Assembly: GCA_024236175.1 (NCBI GenBank)
Contig: JACKKY010000004.1
Span: forward strand, 632,501-696,500
Direction of reading: 5' to 3'
DNA from: Novosphingobium sp.
GTDB lineage: Bacteria > Pseudomonadota > Alphaproteobacteria > Sphingomonadales > Sphingomonadaceae
Length of the DNA stretch: 64,000 nt
Below are positions 43,456 to 50,768 of this stretch, one piece after another. The notes beneath the pieces were generated by a model, which made no database searches, was not told the origin of the DNA, and saw nothing but the letters and a program-made list of their open reading frames with translations. Each line of letters starts with the position of its first letter. Within the stretch, counting starts at the first letter, position 1. A program made the translations under genes and the position numbers.

Positions 43456-44268
43456 ATGCAGGATACCAAGGTTTCCCCGTGCCGGGCAGTGACTGCCGAC
43501 GAAGTGGCCCACTATCACGAATACGGCTGGGTCAAGCTGAAGAAGTTCGTCGACCCGGCGATGCTCTCCACCATCCTCGGCGTCGCGAAGGGGATCATGG
43601 GCGAAGACGGTGACAGCAATCCGCCGTACGGAATCGATCAGCCCTACTTCAATGCGCAATACGGCGGGCTCTACGCCAACCCCGATGTGCGGCCGATCTT
43701 CGACGGAATCGGCCCGGCGGCCAAGCAGCTCTTGAACCGCAAGGCCGGCACCGGCGTGCGGCTGTTCAACGATTTCTTCGGGCCTAAGCTTCCGGCCGCG
43801 AAGAAGACCAGGAACATGGGCAACGGCCCGACGAGCTTTCACCAGGACTACATCACCTTCGCGGTGGACCGCAGCGGCGGCATGACCTTCTGGATTCCGC
43901 TGGAGCCCTACGGTCCCGATGCCGGCACCATGTCATTCATCAACGGCTCGCACCGGCTGGGCGTCCTCGGCAATTACACCGCCTACGACGGCAAGGACAT
44001 CCGGGAAGTCTGGCCCGAACTCAACGACCTGGAGATGAGCGAGCCGATCACTTACGAACTCGGCGATGTGACCGTCCATAACCACATGCTGGTCCATGGC
44101 GCTGGCGCCAACCACATGGACCGGCCGCGCTGGGCCTATCTGGTCCTGCCGCAGCCCGCCGACGCACGCTGGAACGGTGCACCGCCGGAGGCTTTCGACC
44201 CCTCGGCTCACAACATGACACCCTACGGCGAGTTTCCCGACAAGGCCTTCCCGATCATCGCCGACTAG
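43456..44268 (+). CDS. Phytanoyl-CoA dioxygenase (PhyH)-family Fe(II)/2-oxoglutarate enzyme
   Basis: 270 aa. Metal ligands are His and Asp in SFHQDYITFA and a distal His in HNHMLVHGAGANHMDRPR, whose Arg binds 2-oxoglutarate. The N-terminal HYHEYGWVKLKKFVDP is typical. ATG 43456 has GGGAG five bases upstream; an earlier ATG at 43432 lacks a site. It hydroxylates an unknown substrate with 2-oxoglutarate and oxygen. It continues the series from aldo/keto reductase to VOC and could be a tailoring or catabolic oxygenase. Confidence 0.87.
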   Translation: MQDTKVSPCRAVTADEVAHYHEYGWVKLKKFVDPAMLSTILGVAKGIMGEDGDSNPPYGIDQPYFNAQYGGLYANPDVRPIFDGIGPAAKQLLNRKAGTGVRLFNDFFGPKLPAAKKTRNMGNGPTSFHQDYITFAVDRSGGMTFWIPLEPYGPDAGTMSFINGSHRLGVLGNYTAYDGKDIREVWPELNDLEMSEPITYELGDVTVHNHMLVHGAGANHMDRPRWAYLVLPQPADARWNGAPPEAFDPSAHNMTPYGEFPDKAFPIIAD

Positions 44269-44275
44269 GCTTCCG

Positions 44276-44971
44276 GTGGCCAGCAGGGCACGATCGCTGG
44301 CGCTGTGCGTCGTCACCGCAATCGCTTGCGGCGCCTGCACACATGGCGGTCCAGCCCGTTCTCACAAGAGCCCGTCCTGCCTTTCGGGGACCTATGACGG
44401 CGGCCAGACCGAAGTGGCCACGGGACTCGCGCTCGGCAGCGATGGGCGCTTCGCCTATGGCCTGTCCTACGGCGCTCTGGACGAAGGTGCCGGGGGACGC
44501 TGGGAGGCCGACGGAGACCGGGTCTACCTCACCAGCGATCCGGTCAAGCCGCCCGCACTGGCCTTCGTCGCGGAGCGCGCTTCCGATCAGGCCGGACTGT
44601 ATGTCGAACTGGACGTGACCGGCGGGTTGTCGAGGCAATATTTCGATGCACGGATCGAGCTGGCGGACGGGCAAAGCCTGATGCGGCGATTCGAAGAGGA
44701 TGGGCTATCCGTCGAGTTTGCCGAAGGCGACCGCCCGGTCTCGACAACGGTGCTGCTGCCGATGTTCGGCGTGGCAAGCATGCCTTACCGGCTGACGGGA
44801 GACGGCCCGAGGATCGTGCTGTTCCGGTTCGATCCCAACGATCTCGGCAAGGTTGCCTTCTCGCGGACGCCGCTGATGCGCGAGGGAGCCCGGCTGATCC
44901 TGGAACGTCACGGCCGCCGCCTGACCTTCCGGCCGGTCAAGGGCGGCTGCGGGAACGGTCAGCCAGACTGA
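44276..44971 (+). CDS. Putative lipoprotein of unknown function
   Basis: 231 aa from GTG 44276. The N-terminus has a basic start, a hydrophobic stretch and cysteines at positions 18 and 21 in AIACGAC, so a lipoprotein or cleaved signal is likely; the lipobox is not ideal. The mature part has a repeated beta pattern (SGTYDGGQTEVATGLALGSDGRFAYGLSYGALDEGAGGRWEADG), which recalls small beta-barrel DUFs, and two C-terminal strands. It follows the PhyH gene by 7 bp and overlaps the convergent oxidoreductase by 13 bp. Confidence 0.6.
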   Translation: MASRARSLALCVVTAIACGACTHGGPARSHKSPSCLSGTYDGGQTEVATGLALGSDGRFAYGLSYGALDEGAGGRWEADGDRVYLTSDPVKPPALAFVAERASDQAGLYVELDVTGGLSRQYFDARIELADGQSLMRRFEEDGLSVEFAEGDRPVSTTVLLPMFGVASMPYRLTGDGPRIVLFRFDPNDLGKVAFSRTPLMREGARLILERHGRRLTFRPVKGGCGNGQPD

Positions 44972-46062
44972 CGGCAGGCGGAAACGACCTCCTCGGCGAT
45001 CGCCAGCGACGAGGTCAGCCCCGGAGATTCTATCCCGAACAGGTTCACCAGTCCCGGCAGGCCGTGGACTTGCGGTCCCTGGATGAGGAAGTCGGCGTCC
45101 GGCTCCGCAGGGCCGGTCAGCTTGGGGCGGATGCCGCTGTAACCGGGCGAGAGCTTGTCCGGATCGACCTGCGGCCAGAACTGGCGGACCGATTCAAGGA
45201 ACGCGGGCTTGCGCGCGGGATCGACGGCGTAGTCGATCGCTTCCACCCATTCGACGTCCGGGCCGAAGCGGGCCTGCCCGGCCATGTCGAGCGTGAGATG
45301 CGTGCCCAGCCCGCCCTTGATCGGCACCGGATAGATCAGCCGCGTGAACGGTACCTTGCCCGAGTAGGTGAAGTAGCTGCCCTTGGCGAGGTGACGCGGC
45401 GGGATGTGACAGGCATCGAGCGCATCGATCGATGCCGCGACCGACTGCGCATGGAGTCCGGCGGCGTTGACCACTATCCCCGCTTGCAGCCGGGTCTCGC
45501 CGACATGGACGCACCAGTGCTCGCCCGAGCGCTCAACACGTTCGGCCGGGGCGTTGCGCGCCAGCATCGCGCCGTGGTCCTCGGCTTCTCCCAGCAGCGA
45601 AAGCATGAGGGCGTGGGAATCGACGATCCCGCTCGAAGGGGACAGCAGCGCCGCGACGCAGTCGATGGCCGGCTCGACTTGCGCGGCCTCGCCCCGATCC
45701 AGCCATGCGAGGTCCTCGTCCGCACCTGAAGCCTCGGCGTGGGCTGCAATCGCTTCAAGCCGGGCGCGTTCGCTCTCGTTCGCGGCGAAGGTCAGCTTGC
45801 CGCACCGGCTGTGCAGCACGTGGCGGCTGGCGCAATATTCGTAGAGCCGCCGCTTGCCCTCGATGCAGAGCCGTTCCTTGAGCGAGCCGTGCGGATAGTG
45901 GATGCCGGCGTGTATCACCTCGCTGTTGCGCGAGGACGTGCCGAGACCGAAATTGTCCTCGCGCTCGAGGACGATCACGTCCCTGCCCTCGAGCGCCAGC
46001 GCCCGGGCCGTCGCCAGCCCGACGACCCCTGCGCCGATGACGACTGCGTCTGTCCGGTCCAT
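44959..46062 (-). CDS. FAD-dependent oxidoreductase, L-2-hydroxyglutarate dehydrogenase (LhgO)-like
   Basis: 367 aa, DAO superfamily. The FAD-binding start is VVIGAGVVGLATARALALEGRDVIVLERE. SRNSEVIHAGIHYPHGSLKERLCIEGKRRLYEYC is characteristic of LhgO/YgaF-type proteins. GLGTHLTLDMAGQARFGPDVEW and the end GIESPGLTSSLAIAEEV are conserved. It probably oxidises a 2-hydroxy acid and passes electrons to the quinone pool, as in the L-2-hydroxyglutarate family; the true substrate is not certain. It is upstream of a 90-bp repeat element. Confidence 0.87.
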   Translation of the reverse strand: MDRTDAVVIGAGVVGLATARALALEGRDVIVLEREDNFGLGTSSRNSEVIHAGIHYPHGSLKERLCIEGKRRLYEYCASRHVLHSRCGKLTFAANESERARLEAIAAHAEASGADEDLAWLDRGEAAQVEPAIDCVAALLSPSSGIVDSHALMLSLLGEAEDHGAMLARNAPAERVERSGEHWCVHVGETRLQAGIVVNAAGLHAQSVAASIDALDACHIPPRHLAKGSYFTYSGKVPFTRLIYPVPIKGGLGTHLTLDMAGQARFGPDVEWVEAIDYAVDPARKPAFLESVRQFWPQVDPDKLSPGYSGIRPKLTGPAEPDADFLIQGPQVHGLPGLVNLFGIESPGLTSSLAIAEEVVSACRQSG

Positions 46063-46097
46063 GCCCGGCGCCTAGACCGGATTGCCTTTGATTGAAA

Positions 46098-46187
46098 CGT
46101 CATTCCCGCGAAAGCGGGAACCCAGCTTTCAAGCTCCGGGCTTGGCACGCCGGCAGTAACTGGGTCCCCGCTTTCGCGGGGATGACG
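46098..46187. repeat. 90-bp composite inverted repeat, copy 1
   Basis: Two 28-bp arms (46098-46125 and 46160-46187) face each other across 34 bp. They differ at two positions. Each arm itself contains a CCCGC-GAAA-GCGGG hairpin. A second copy at 63691-63780 has the same arms, the same spacing and an unrelated 34-bp centre. It is non-coding, between the LhgO-like gene and a P450, and fits a REP-like mobile or transcript-structuring element. Confidence 0.9.
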
Positions 46188-46238
46188 AAGGTTGTGTCAG
46201 GCGAGAATGGCCCCCGCTTTGGGCCCGATCGCCAATGC

Positions 46239-47456
46239 CTACCAGACCAGCGGCACCGAGGCGGGTCCGATCACGCCGCTTGGCAGATAGGAGATCTGCG
46301 TGCCCGGCTTGAGATCGAATTCGGGGATGCGACGCAGCCATTCCTGCAGCGCGATCTTGATTTCCAGCCGCGCGAGATGGCCGCCCATGCAGGCATGGAC
46401 TCCGCCGGTGAAGGTAAGGATCGGCTTGCGCGGGCGATGGAAATCGACTTCCCGCGGGTTCTCGTAGACGTCCGGGTCGTAGTTGCAGGCCGGCAGGATG
46501 CACATGAAACGGTCTCCCGCCTTCATCTGCACGCCGTTCATCTCCAGGTCCCGCACCAGCGTCCGGCCGGAGAAGGTGACACCGTAGTAGCGCAGCAGCT
46601 CCTCCAGTTGGCTGTCGATATTCTCCGGCTCGGCGATCATCTCGCGGCGGCGCTCAGGGTTGCGCGCGAGCCAGACCCAGATGTTGTTCATTGCCGCATA
46701 GACGGTGTCGATGCCGGCGATGAACAGGAAGAACACGAAGCCGTAGACTTCCTGTTCGCCCAGCGGCTCTCCGTCGACGGTGCCGTGGACGATCCTGCTT
46801 ATCGCGCCGTTGTCGGGGTTGGCGCGCTTCTCCTCGATCACCGATGACAGGTATTCGCGGATCTCCGCCATGATCTGCACGGCCTTGTCGCGCTCGGCGA
46901 AGGAGATCAGCGAGACCACCCAGCGCACGAAGGTGTCGCGCATGTCGAGCGGCAGGCCCATGAGGTTGAGGAACACCGATACGGGAAGCGGGCGCGCGAA
47001 ATCGGTCGTGAATTCGCATTCACCCTTGTCGATGAATTCGTCGATCAGTTCGTTGGCAAGAGCGCGGATGTCGTTCGACAATTCCAGCACCGCCTTGGGC
47101 GAAAGCATCGGATCGAGGATGTTGCGGTACTTGCGGTGCTCCGGGGGATCGAACTCGACCGGGATCAGCGGAAAGAAGTCTTCCGGATCGCGCGGAAAGA
47201 TCGACCCGTTCTGGATCGTGAAGTCACTGCTCCGCAGCGCTTTCAGCGCATCGGCATGCTTGATCGTGACCCAGGTACCGCCGACCATCGTATCCGCGTC
47301 GTAGAAGAGCGGCGGGTACTTCTCATGCAGCGAGGGATAGAATTCGTAGGGATCGCTGAGGAATTCGGGGCCGACGATGTGCCCGAGCCTGAAAACAAGG
47401 TCGGAAGGAACGTGGTCGGGGACTTTCACGTCTGATTGGGCAGGGCTCGCCGCCAT
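46239..47456 (-). CDS. Cytochrome P450 (second of a tandem pair)
   Basis: 405 aa from ATG 47456, which has GAGGAG upstream; the open frame continues 27 non-family codons earlier. I-helix motif AGIDTV, ExxR in EELLRYYG region, heme loop TFTGGVHACMGGHLARLE with Cys356. It is strongly similar to the neighbouring P450 (for example RPLPVSVFL and DMRDTFV in both), so the pair arose by duplication. Ferredoxin and the first P450 lie upstream on the same strand. Oxidation of an unknown hydrophobic molecule is likely. Confidence 0.92.
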   Translation of the reverse strand: MAASPAQSDVKVPDHVPSDLVFRLGHIVGPEFLSDPYEFYPSLHEKYPPLFYDADTMVGGTWVTIKHADALKALRSSDFTIQNGSIFPRDPEDFFPLIPVEFDPPEHRKYRNILDPMLSPKAVLELSNDIRALANELIDEFIDKGECEFTTDFARPLPVSVFLNLMGLPLDMRDTFVRWVVSLISFAERDKAVQIMAEIREYLSSVIEEKRANPDNGAISRIVHGTVDGEPLGEQEVYGFVFFLFIAGIDTVYAAMNNIWVWLARNPERRREMIAEPENIDSQLEELLRYYGVTFSGRTLVRDLEMNGVQMKAGDRFMCILPACNYDPDVYENPREVDFHRPRKPILTFTGGVHACMGGHLARLEIKIALQEWLRRIPEFDLKPGTQISYLPSGVIGPASVPLVW

Positions 47457-47523
47457 CTTGCTTCTCCTCGATCGAGACGGATCGCGTCCGCCTTCATGTT
47501 GTTGTTCGCGGGCCGGATACGAA

Positions 47524-47555
47524 CGGGGGCCCGGCAACCAAGGCCGAGGCCCCCG
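47524..47555. other. GC-rich inverted repeat between the tandem P450 genes
   Basis: CGGGGGCC (47524-47531) and GGCCCCCG (47548-47555) form a perfect 8-bp stem with a 16-nt loop in the 120-bp gap between the two P450 genes. There is no T-run. It may stabilise the upstream mRNA or act as a partial terminator; I cannot tell. Confidence 0.35.
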
Positions 47556-47576
47556 AATACGCAGGCTCGGTGCCGC

Positions 47577-48839
47577 TTACCAGACCAGCGGCAGCGTCTC
47601 CGGGCCGATCACGCCGCCCGGACGATATTCGATCTCGGCCCCCGGCTTCAGCGAAAACTTCGGGATGCGTTTCAGCCATTCCTGCAGTGCGATCTTGATC
47701 TCCAGCCGTGCGAGGTGGCCGCCCATGCAGCTATGCACGCCGACGGTGAATGCCAGGATCGTCTTGCGAGGGCGGTCGAAATCGACCTCGGTCGGGTTCG
47801 GGAACACTTCCGGATCGAAGTTGCAGGCCGGCAGCACGCAGGTGATCCGGTCGCCCTTCTTCATCTGGACGCCGCGCATCTCGTAGTCCTGCGCGAGCAC
47901 CCGACCCGAGAAGGTGACCGACCAGCGGCGCAGCAACTCCTCGACGATGTTGTCGATGTCCTCATCAGGCCGATCGATGATCTCCTGAACCCGGTCCGGA
48001 TTGCGGGCGAGCCACAGCCAGATGTTGTTGAGCGTGGCGAAGACGGTGTCGAGCCCGCCGATGAACAGGAAGACGACGAAGCCGAAGACTTCCTTGTCCG
48101 ACAGCGGCTTGCCGTCGACGATGGCATGCGCAATGCGGCTGACGACGCCCTCGTCGGGGTTCGCCTTCTTCTCGGCGATCGCTTCCTTGATGTAGGTCGT
48201 GATATTGAGGAAGGCCTTGCCCATCACCGCCGGGTCGCGCGCATGGAGCAGGTCGACCGCCCACGACACGAAGGTGTCGCGCATGTCCTGCGGCAGCCCC
48301 ATGATGTCCAGGAAGACGGACACCGGCAGCGGCCTGCCGAAAGCCGTGGTGAATTCGCATTCGCCCCCCTCACCCGGAGCGCCCGCGAAGTCGTCGAGCA
48401 GGTCGCGCGCGCGCTGGCGGATCAGGCCTTCGAGCTGCATCACGCCCTTCGGGCTGAACAGCGGATCGACGATGTTGCGGTACTTGCGGTGATGCGGCGG
48501 ATCGATCTCGATCGGGATGAAATAGAAATAGTCGTTCGGATCGCGCGGGAACGGCGTCGCCCCTTCGTTCGAGAAGATGTCCGCGTGCCGCAGCACGAAC
48601 AGGGCGTCCTCGTGCTTGGTCGCCATCCACGCATTGATGTGATTGCCGACATCGTAGAAGATCGGCGGATATTTCTCATGCATCTTCGCCATGAAATCGT
48701 GCGGATTGGCGAGGAATTCGGGACCGGTGGTCAGGCCGGTCTCGAAAATGAGATCCTTGGGAACATGCGGCGGGATCTGGTCCCTCCCCGCGTAGCGTGG
48801 CAGATCGGGCGGAACAGGATTGGCTGCATCGATGGCCAT
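47577..48839 (-). CDS. Cytochrome P450 (first of a tandem pair)
   Basis: 420 aa. I-helix GGLDTV, ExxR in EELLRRWS region, heme loop AFTVGVHSCMGGHLARLE with Cys371. ATG 48839 carries a GGAGGGA site. It shares long identical segments with the P450 downstream but has a 15-residue-longer N-terminus (MAIDAANPVPPDLPRYAGRD). It starts 20 bp after the ferredoxin stop. Electron supply by that ferredoxin is likely. The substrate is unknown. Confidence 0.93.
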   Translation of the reverse strand: MAIDAANPVPPDLPRYAGRDQIPPHVPKDLIFETGLTTGPEFLANPHDFMAKMHEKYPPIFYDVGNHINAWMATKHEDALFVLRHADIFSNEGATPFPRDPNDYFYFIPIEIDPPHHRKYRNIVDPLFSPKGVMQLEGLIRQRARDLLDDFAGAPGEGGECEFTTAFGRPLPVSVFLDIMGLPQDMRDTFVSWAVDLLHARDPAVMGKAFLNITTYIKEAIAEKKANPDEGVVSRIAHAIVDGKPLSDKEVFGFVVFLFIGGLDTVFATLNNIWLWLARNPDRVQEIIDRPDEDIDNIVEELLRRWSVTFSGRVLAQDYEMRGVQMKKGDRITCVLPACNFDPEVFPNPTEVDFDRPRKTILAFTVGVHSCMGGHLARLEIKIALQEWLKRIPKFSLKPGAEIEYRPGGVIGPETLPLVW

Positions 48840-48859
48840 GGCTCTTTCTCCCTCCGGAG

Positions 48860-49186
48860 TCAGTACTGGGCTTCAGGCAGGCGGACGACCAGCCCGTCGA
48901 GCTCGTCGCTCATCTCGATCTGGCAGGAAAGCCGGCTGGTGGGCTTCACTTCCGAAGCGGCGGCCTCGAGCAGTTCACGCTCTTCATCGGTAGCCGGTCC
49001 ACCGACCTTTCCGGTCCATGCCTCGTCGACGTAGCAATGGCAGGTCGCGCACGACAGGGCGCCGCCACATTCGCCGACGATGCCTTCGATATTGTTATAG
49101 AGCGCTCCGCGCATGACGTTTTCGCCGACCGGCACATCGATAGCGTGCTCGGTGCCGTCATGATCGACATAGGTAACCTTTGGCAT
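48860..49186 (-). CDS. [2Fe-2S] ferredoxin, putidaredoxin-type
   Basis: 108 aa, normal for P450-associated ferredoxins. Cluster ligands are Cys40, Cys46 and Cys49 (CGGALSCATC) and Cys88 (RLSCQIEM). VTYVDHDGTEHAIDVPVGENVMRGALYNNIEGIVGECGG is typical for the adrenodoxin/putidaredoxin group. It transfers electrons from a ferredoxin reductase, not seen in this window, to the P450s downstream. It is the first gene of the operon and divergent from the TetR gene. Confidence 0.95.
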   Translation of the reverse strand: MPKVTYVDHDGTEHAIDVPVGENVMRGALYNNIEGIVGECGGALSCATCHCYVDEAWTGKVGGPATDEERELLEAAASEVKPTSRLSCQIEMSDELDGLVVRLPEAQY

Positions 49187-49214
49187 TCAACTCTCCTGCC
49201 CAACCCATAGCTTC

Positions 49215-49229
49215 GAGAACATTGTTCTC
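49215..49229. promoter_or_regulatory. Candidate TetR-family operator
   Basis: GAGAACATTGTTCTC is a perfect inverted repeat (7-1-7) in the 122-bp gap between the ferredoxin and TetR genes. On the minus strand it overlaps a TTGAGA/16 bp/TATGGG promoter-like pair (49226-49231 and 49204-49209) that would read into the ferredoxin-P450 operon. Autoregulated TetR regulators usually bind such divergent palindromes. Binding is not shown by sequence alone. Confidence 0.55.
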
Positions 49230-49308
49230 AACCACCTAGGTTAGCTTTTTTCGGTTGTCAACGGCTCCCGTTATGGACGGGCGTGCGAACACAGCGTAAC
49301 CGAACGGG

Positions 49309-49965
49309 ATGGAAACGCACAACAGACCGTCCGAGGTCATTCCTGCCCCAGAAACGGGCGAGGAGGACATTGATCGCGCACGGCTGCTTATCGATGCCGC
49401 CAACGAGCTGCTGGATGAAGGTGGCCTCGAGGGACTGACCATTCGCGCGGTCCTGAAACGGACAGGCCTCGCCCGGCGTGCGTTTTATGAACGCTTTGCG
49501 GGGAAAGACGGCCTGGTTCTGGCAGTCTTCGAGGAAACCCTGCTCCAGGCGGCGCAGATGTTCGCCGATCAGATCAGGCATATCGACGACCCGCTGAAGA
49601 CGGTGGAGATCATCGTGACCGGTCTCCTGAGCGGCGCGCTCGACCGCGCCGGCGAACTCACCGAGCGCCGGGTCGCAGCAATGGTCCGCGAGCATTTGCG
49701 GCTGGCCGAATCCTGTCCGAACGAATTGCAGGCGGCGCTGGACCCTCTGCTGGACATCATTGCCGAAGAGGTCACCAAAGGCATCGGCACGGGGCAATTT
49801 CGCAAATGCGATCCCCATCTCCAGGCTACATTGATCTACAATCTTGTGGCAACGACTGTGCACACCGAACTGTTGATGCAGGAAGGCGGCAATGTCGATC
49901 GCTCCCGCGACAAGCAGTTCGGCGAGGAAATATGGGAGTTCTGCCGGCGCGCGATCGTAGCCTAG
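49309..49965 (+). CDS. TetR-family transcriptional regulator
   Basis: 218 aa. The N-terminal HTH reads ARLLIDAANELLDEGGLEGLTIRAVLKRTGLARRAFYERFAGKDGLVLAVFEE, the classic TetR DNA-binding domain. The C-terminal ~140 residues form the helical ligand and dimerisation domain. It diverges from the ferredoxin-P450-P450 operon and is followed by an SDR (35 bp) and a PQQ dehydrogenase, so it probably represses both directions until the substrate binds. The palindrome at 49215-49229 is the likely operator. Confidence 0.93.
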   Translation: METHNRPSEVIPAPETGEEDIDRARLLIDAANELLDEGGLEGLTIRAVLKRTGLARRAFYERFAGKDGLVLAVFEETLLQAAQMFADQIRHIDDPLKTVEIIVTGLLSGALDRAGELTERRVAAMVREHLRLAESCPNELQAALDPLLDIIAEEVTKGIGTGQFRKCDPHLQATLIYNLVATTVHTELLMQEGGNVDRSRDKQFGEEIWEFCRRAIVA

Positions 49966-50000
49966 CCGGGCTCCCGAGAGGGAAGCGGGAGAGGACAGGA

Positions 50001-50768
50001 ATGGAGAAGGACCTGGCGGGCAAGACCGCGTTGGTCACGGGCGCCAGCAGGGGGCTTGGCGTACACATGGCAACCAGGCTCGCCGCCGCCGGGGCGCTGG
50101 TCGGGGTAAACTACGCATCCGACGAGGCCGCAGCGAGCGAGACCGTCCGGCGCATCGAGGAAGCCGGGGGACAGGCCTTCGCCGTCCAGACGAAGCTCGA
50201 CGGCGAAGCCGCAGCGCAGCAGCTCGCCGAAAGGCTGGAGAAGGAGCTTACTGCGCGCACCGGCAGCAATGGGCTCGACATCCTCGTCAACAATATCGGC
50301 GGCGGCGACTATGGCCCGATCGTCAACGCGAACGAGGAATTCTACGACCAGATGTTCACCAACAACGTGCGGGGGCCGTTCTTCCTGACCCGCGCACTCT
50401 ACGACCGCATCAACGATTTCGGACGGATCATCAACATTTCCTCGGTCGGCGCACGGCTCACCGATCCCAACATCATCGTCTACACCATGGCCAAGGCGGC
50501 GGTCGATGCCTTCACCCGCGTCCTCGCCCAGGATATCGGCAAGCGCGGCATCACCGTGAATTCGGTGGCGCCCGGATTCACCGCCGGCCCGACCAACGAC
50601 TACATCGTCAATGACCCGGTCGCAGCCAAGCAGGTGACCGACGTCACCGCGCTCGCCCGCTTCGGCCAGCCCGAGGAAATTGCCGACGTCGTGCATTTCC
50701 TCGCATCCCCGGCGGGGCGCTGGGTGACGGCGCAGAACATCGAGGCAAGCGGGGGCTTCAAGCTGTGA
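50001..50768 (+). CDS. SDR-family oxidoreductase
   Basis: 255 aa. TGASRGLGVHMATRLA is the cofactor site, VNNIGGGDYG stands in place of NNAG, and SSVGARLTDPNIIVYTMAKAAVDAFTR gives Ser/Tyr/Lys. The C-terminus GRWVTAQNIEASGGFKL is typical of 3-oxoacyl-ACP-reductase-like members. ATG 50001 follows AGGACAGGA. The stop overlaps the GTG of the PQQ dehydrogenase (GTGA). It probably oxidises an alcohol made by the P450s; this is an inference from the shared regulator. Confidence 0.87.
   Translation: MEKDLAGKTALVTGASRGLGVHMATRLAAAGALVGVNYASDEAAASETVRRIEEAGGQAFAVQTKLDGEAAAQQLAERLEKELTARTGSNGLDILVNNIGGGDYGPIVNANEEFYDQMFTNNVRGPFFLTRALYDRINDFGRIINISSVGARLTDPNIIVYTMAKAAVDAFTRVLAQDIGKRGITVNSVAPGFTAGPTNDYIVNDPVAAKQVTDVTALARFGQPEEIADVVHFLASPAGRWVTAQNIEASGGFKL

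Noticed and set aside
47436..49034. A 532-codon plus-strand frame across the P450 and ferredoxin genes
   Set aside because: It is antisense to clear P450 and ferredoxin motifs and contains none of its own.
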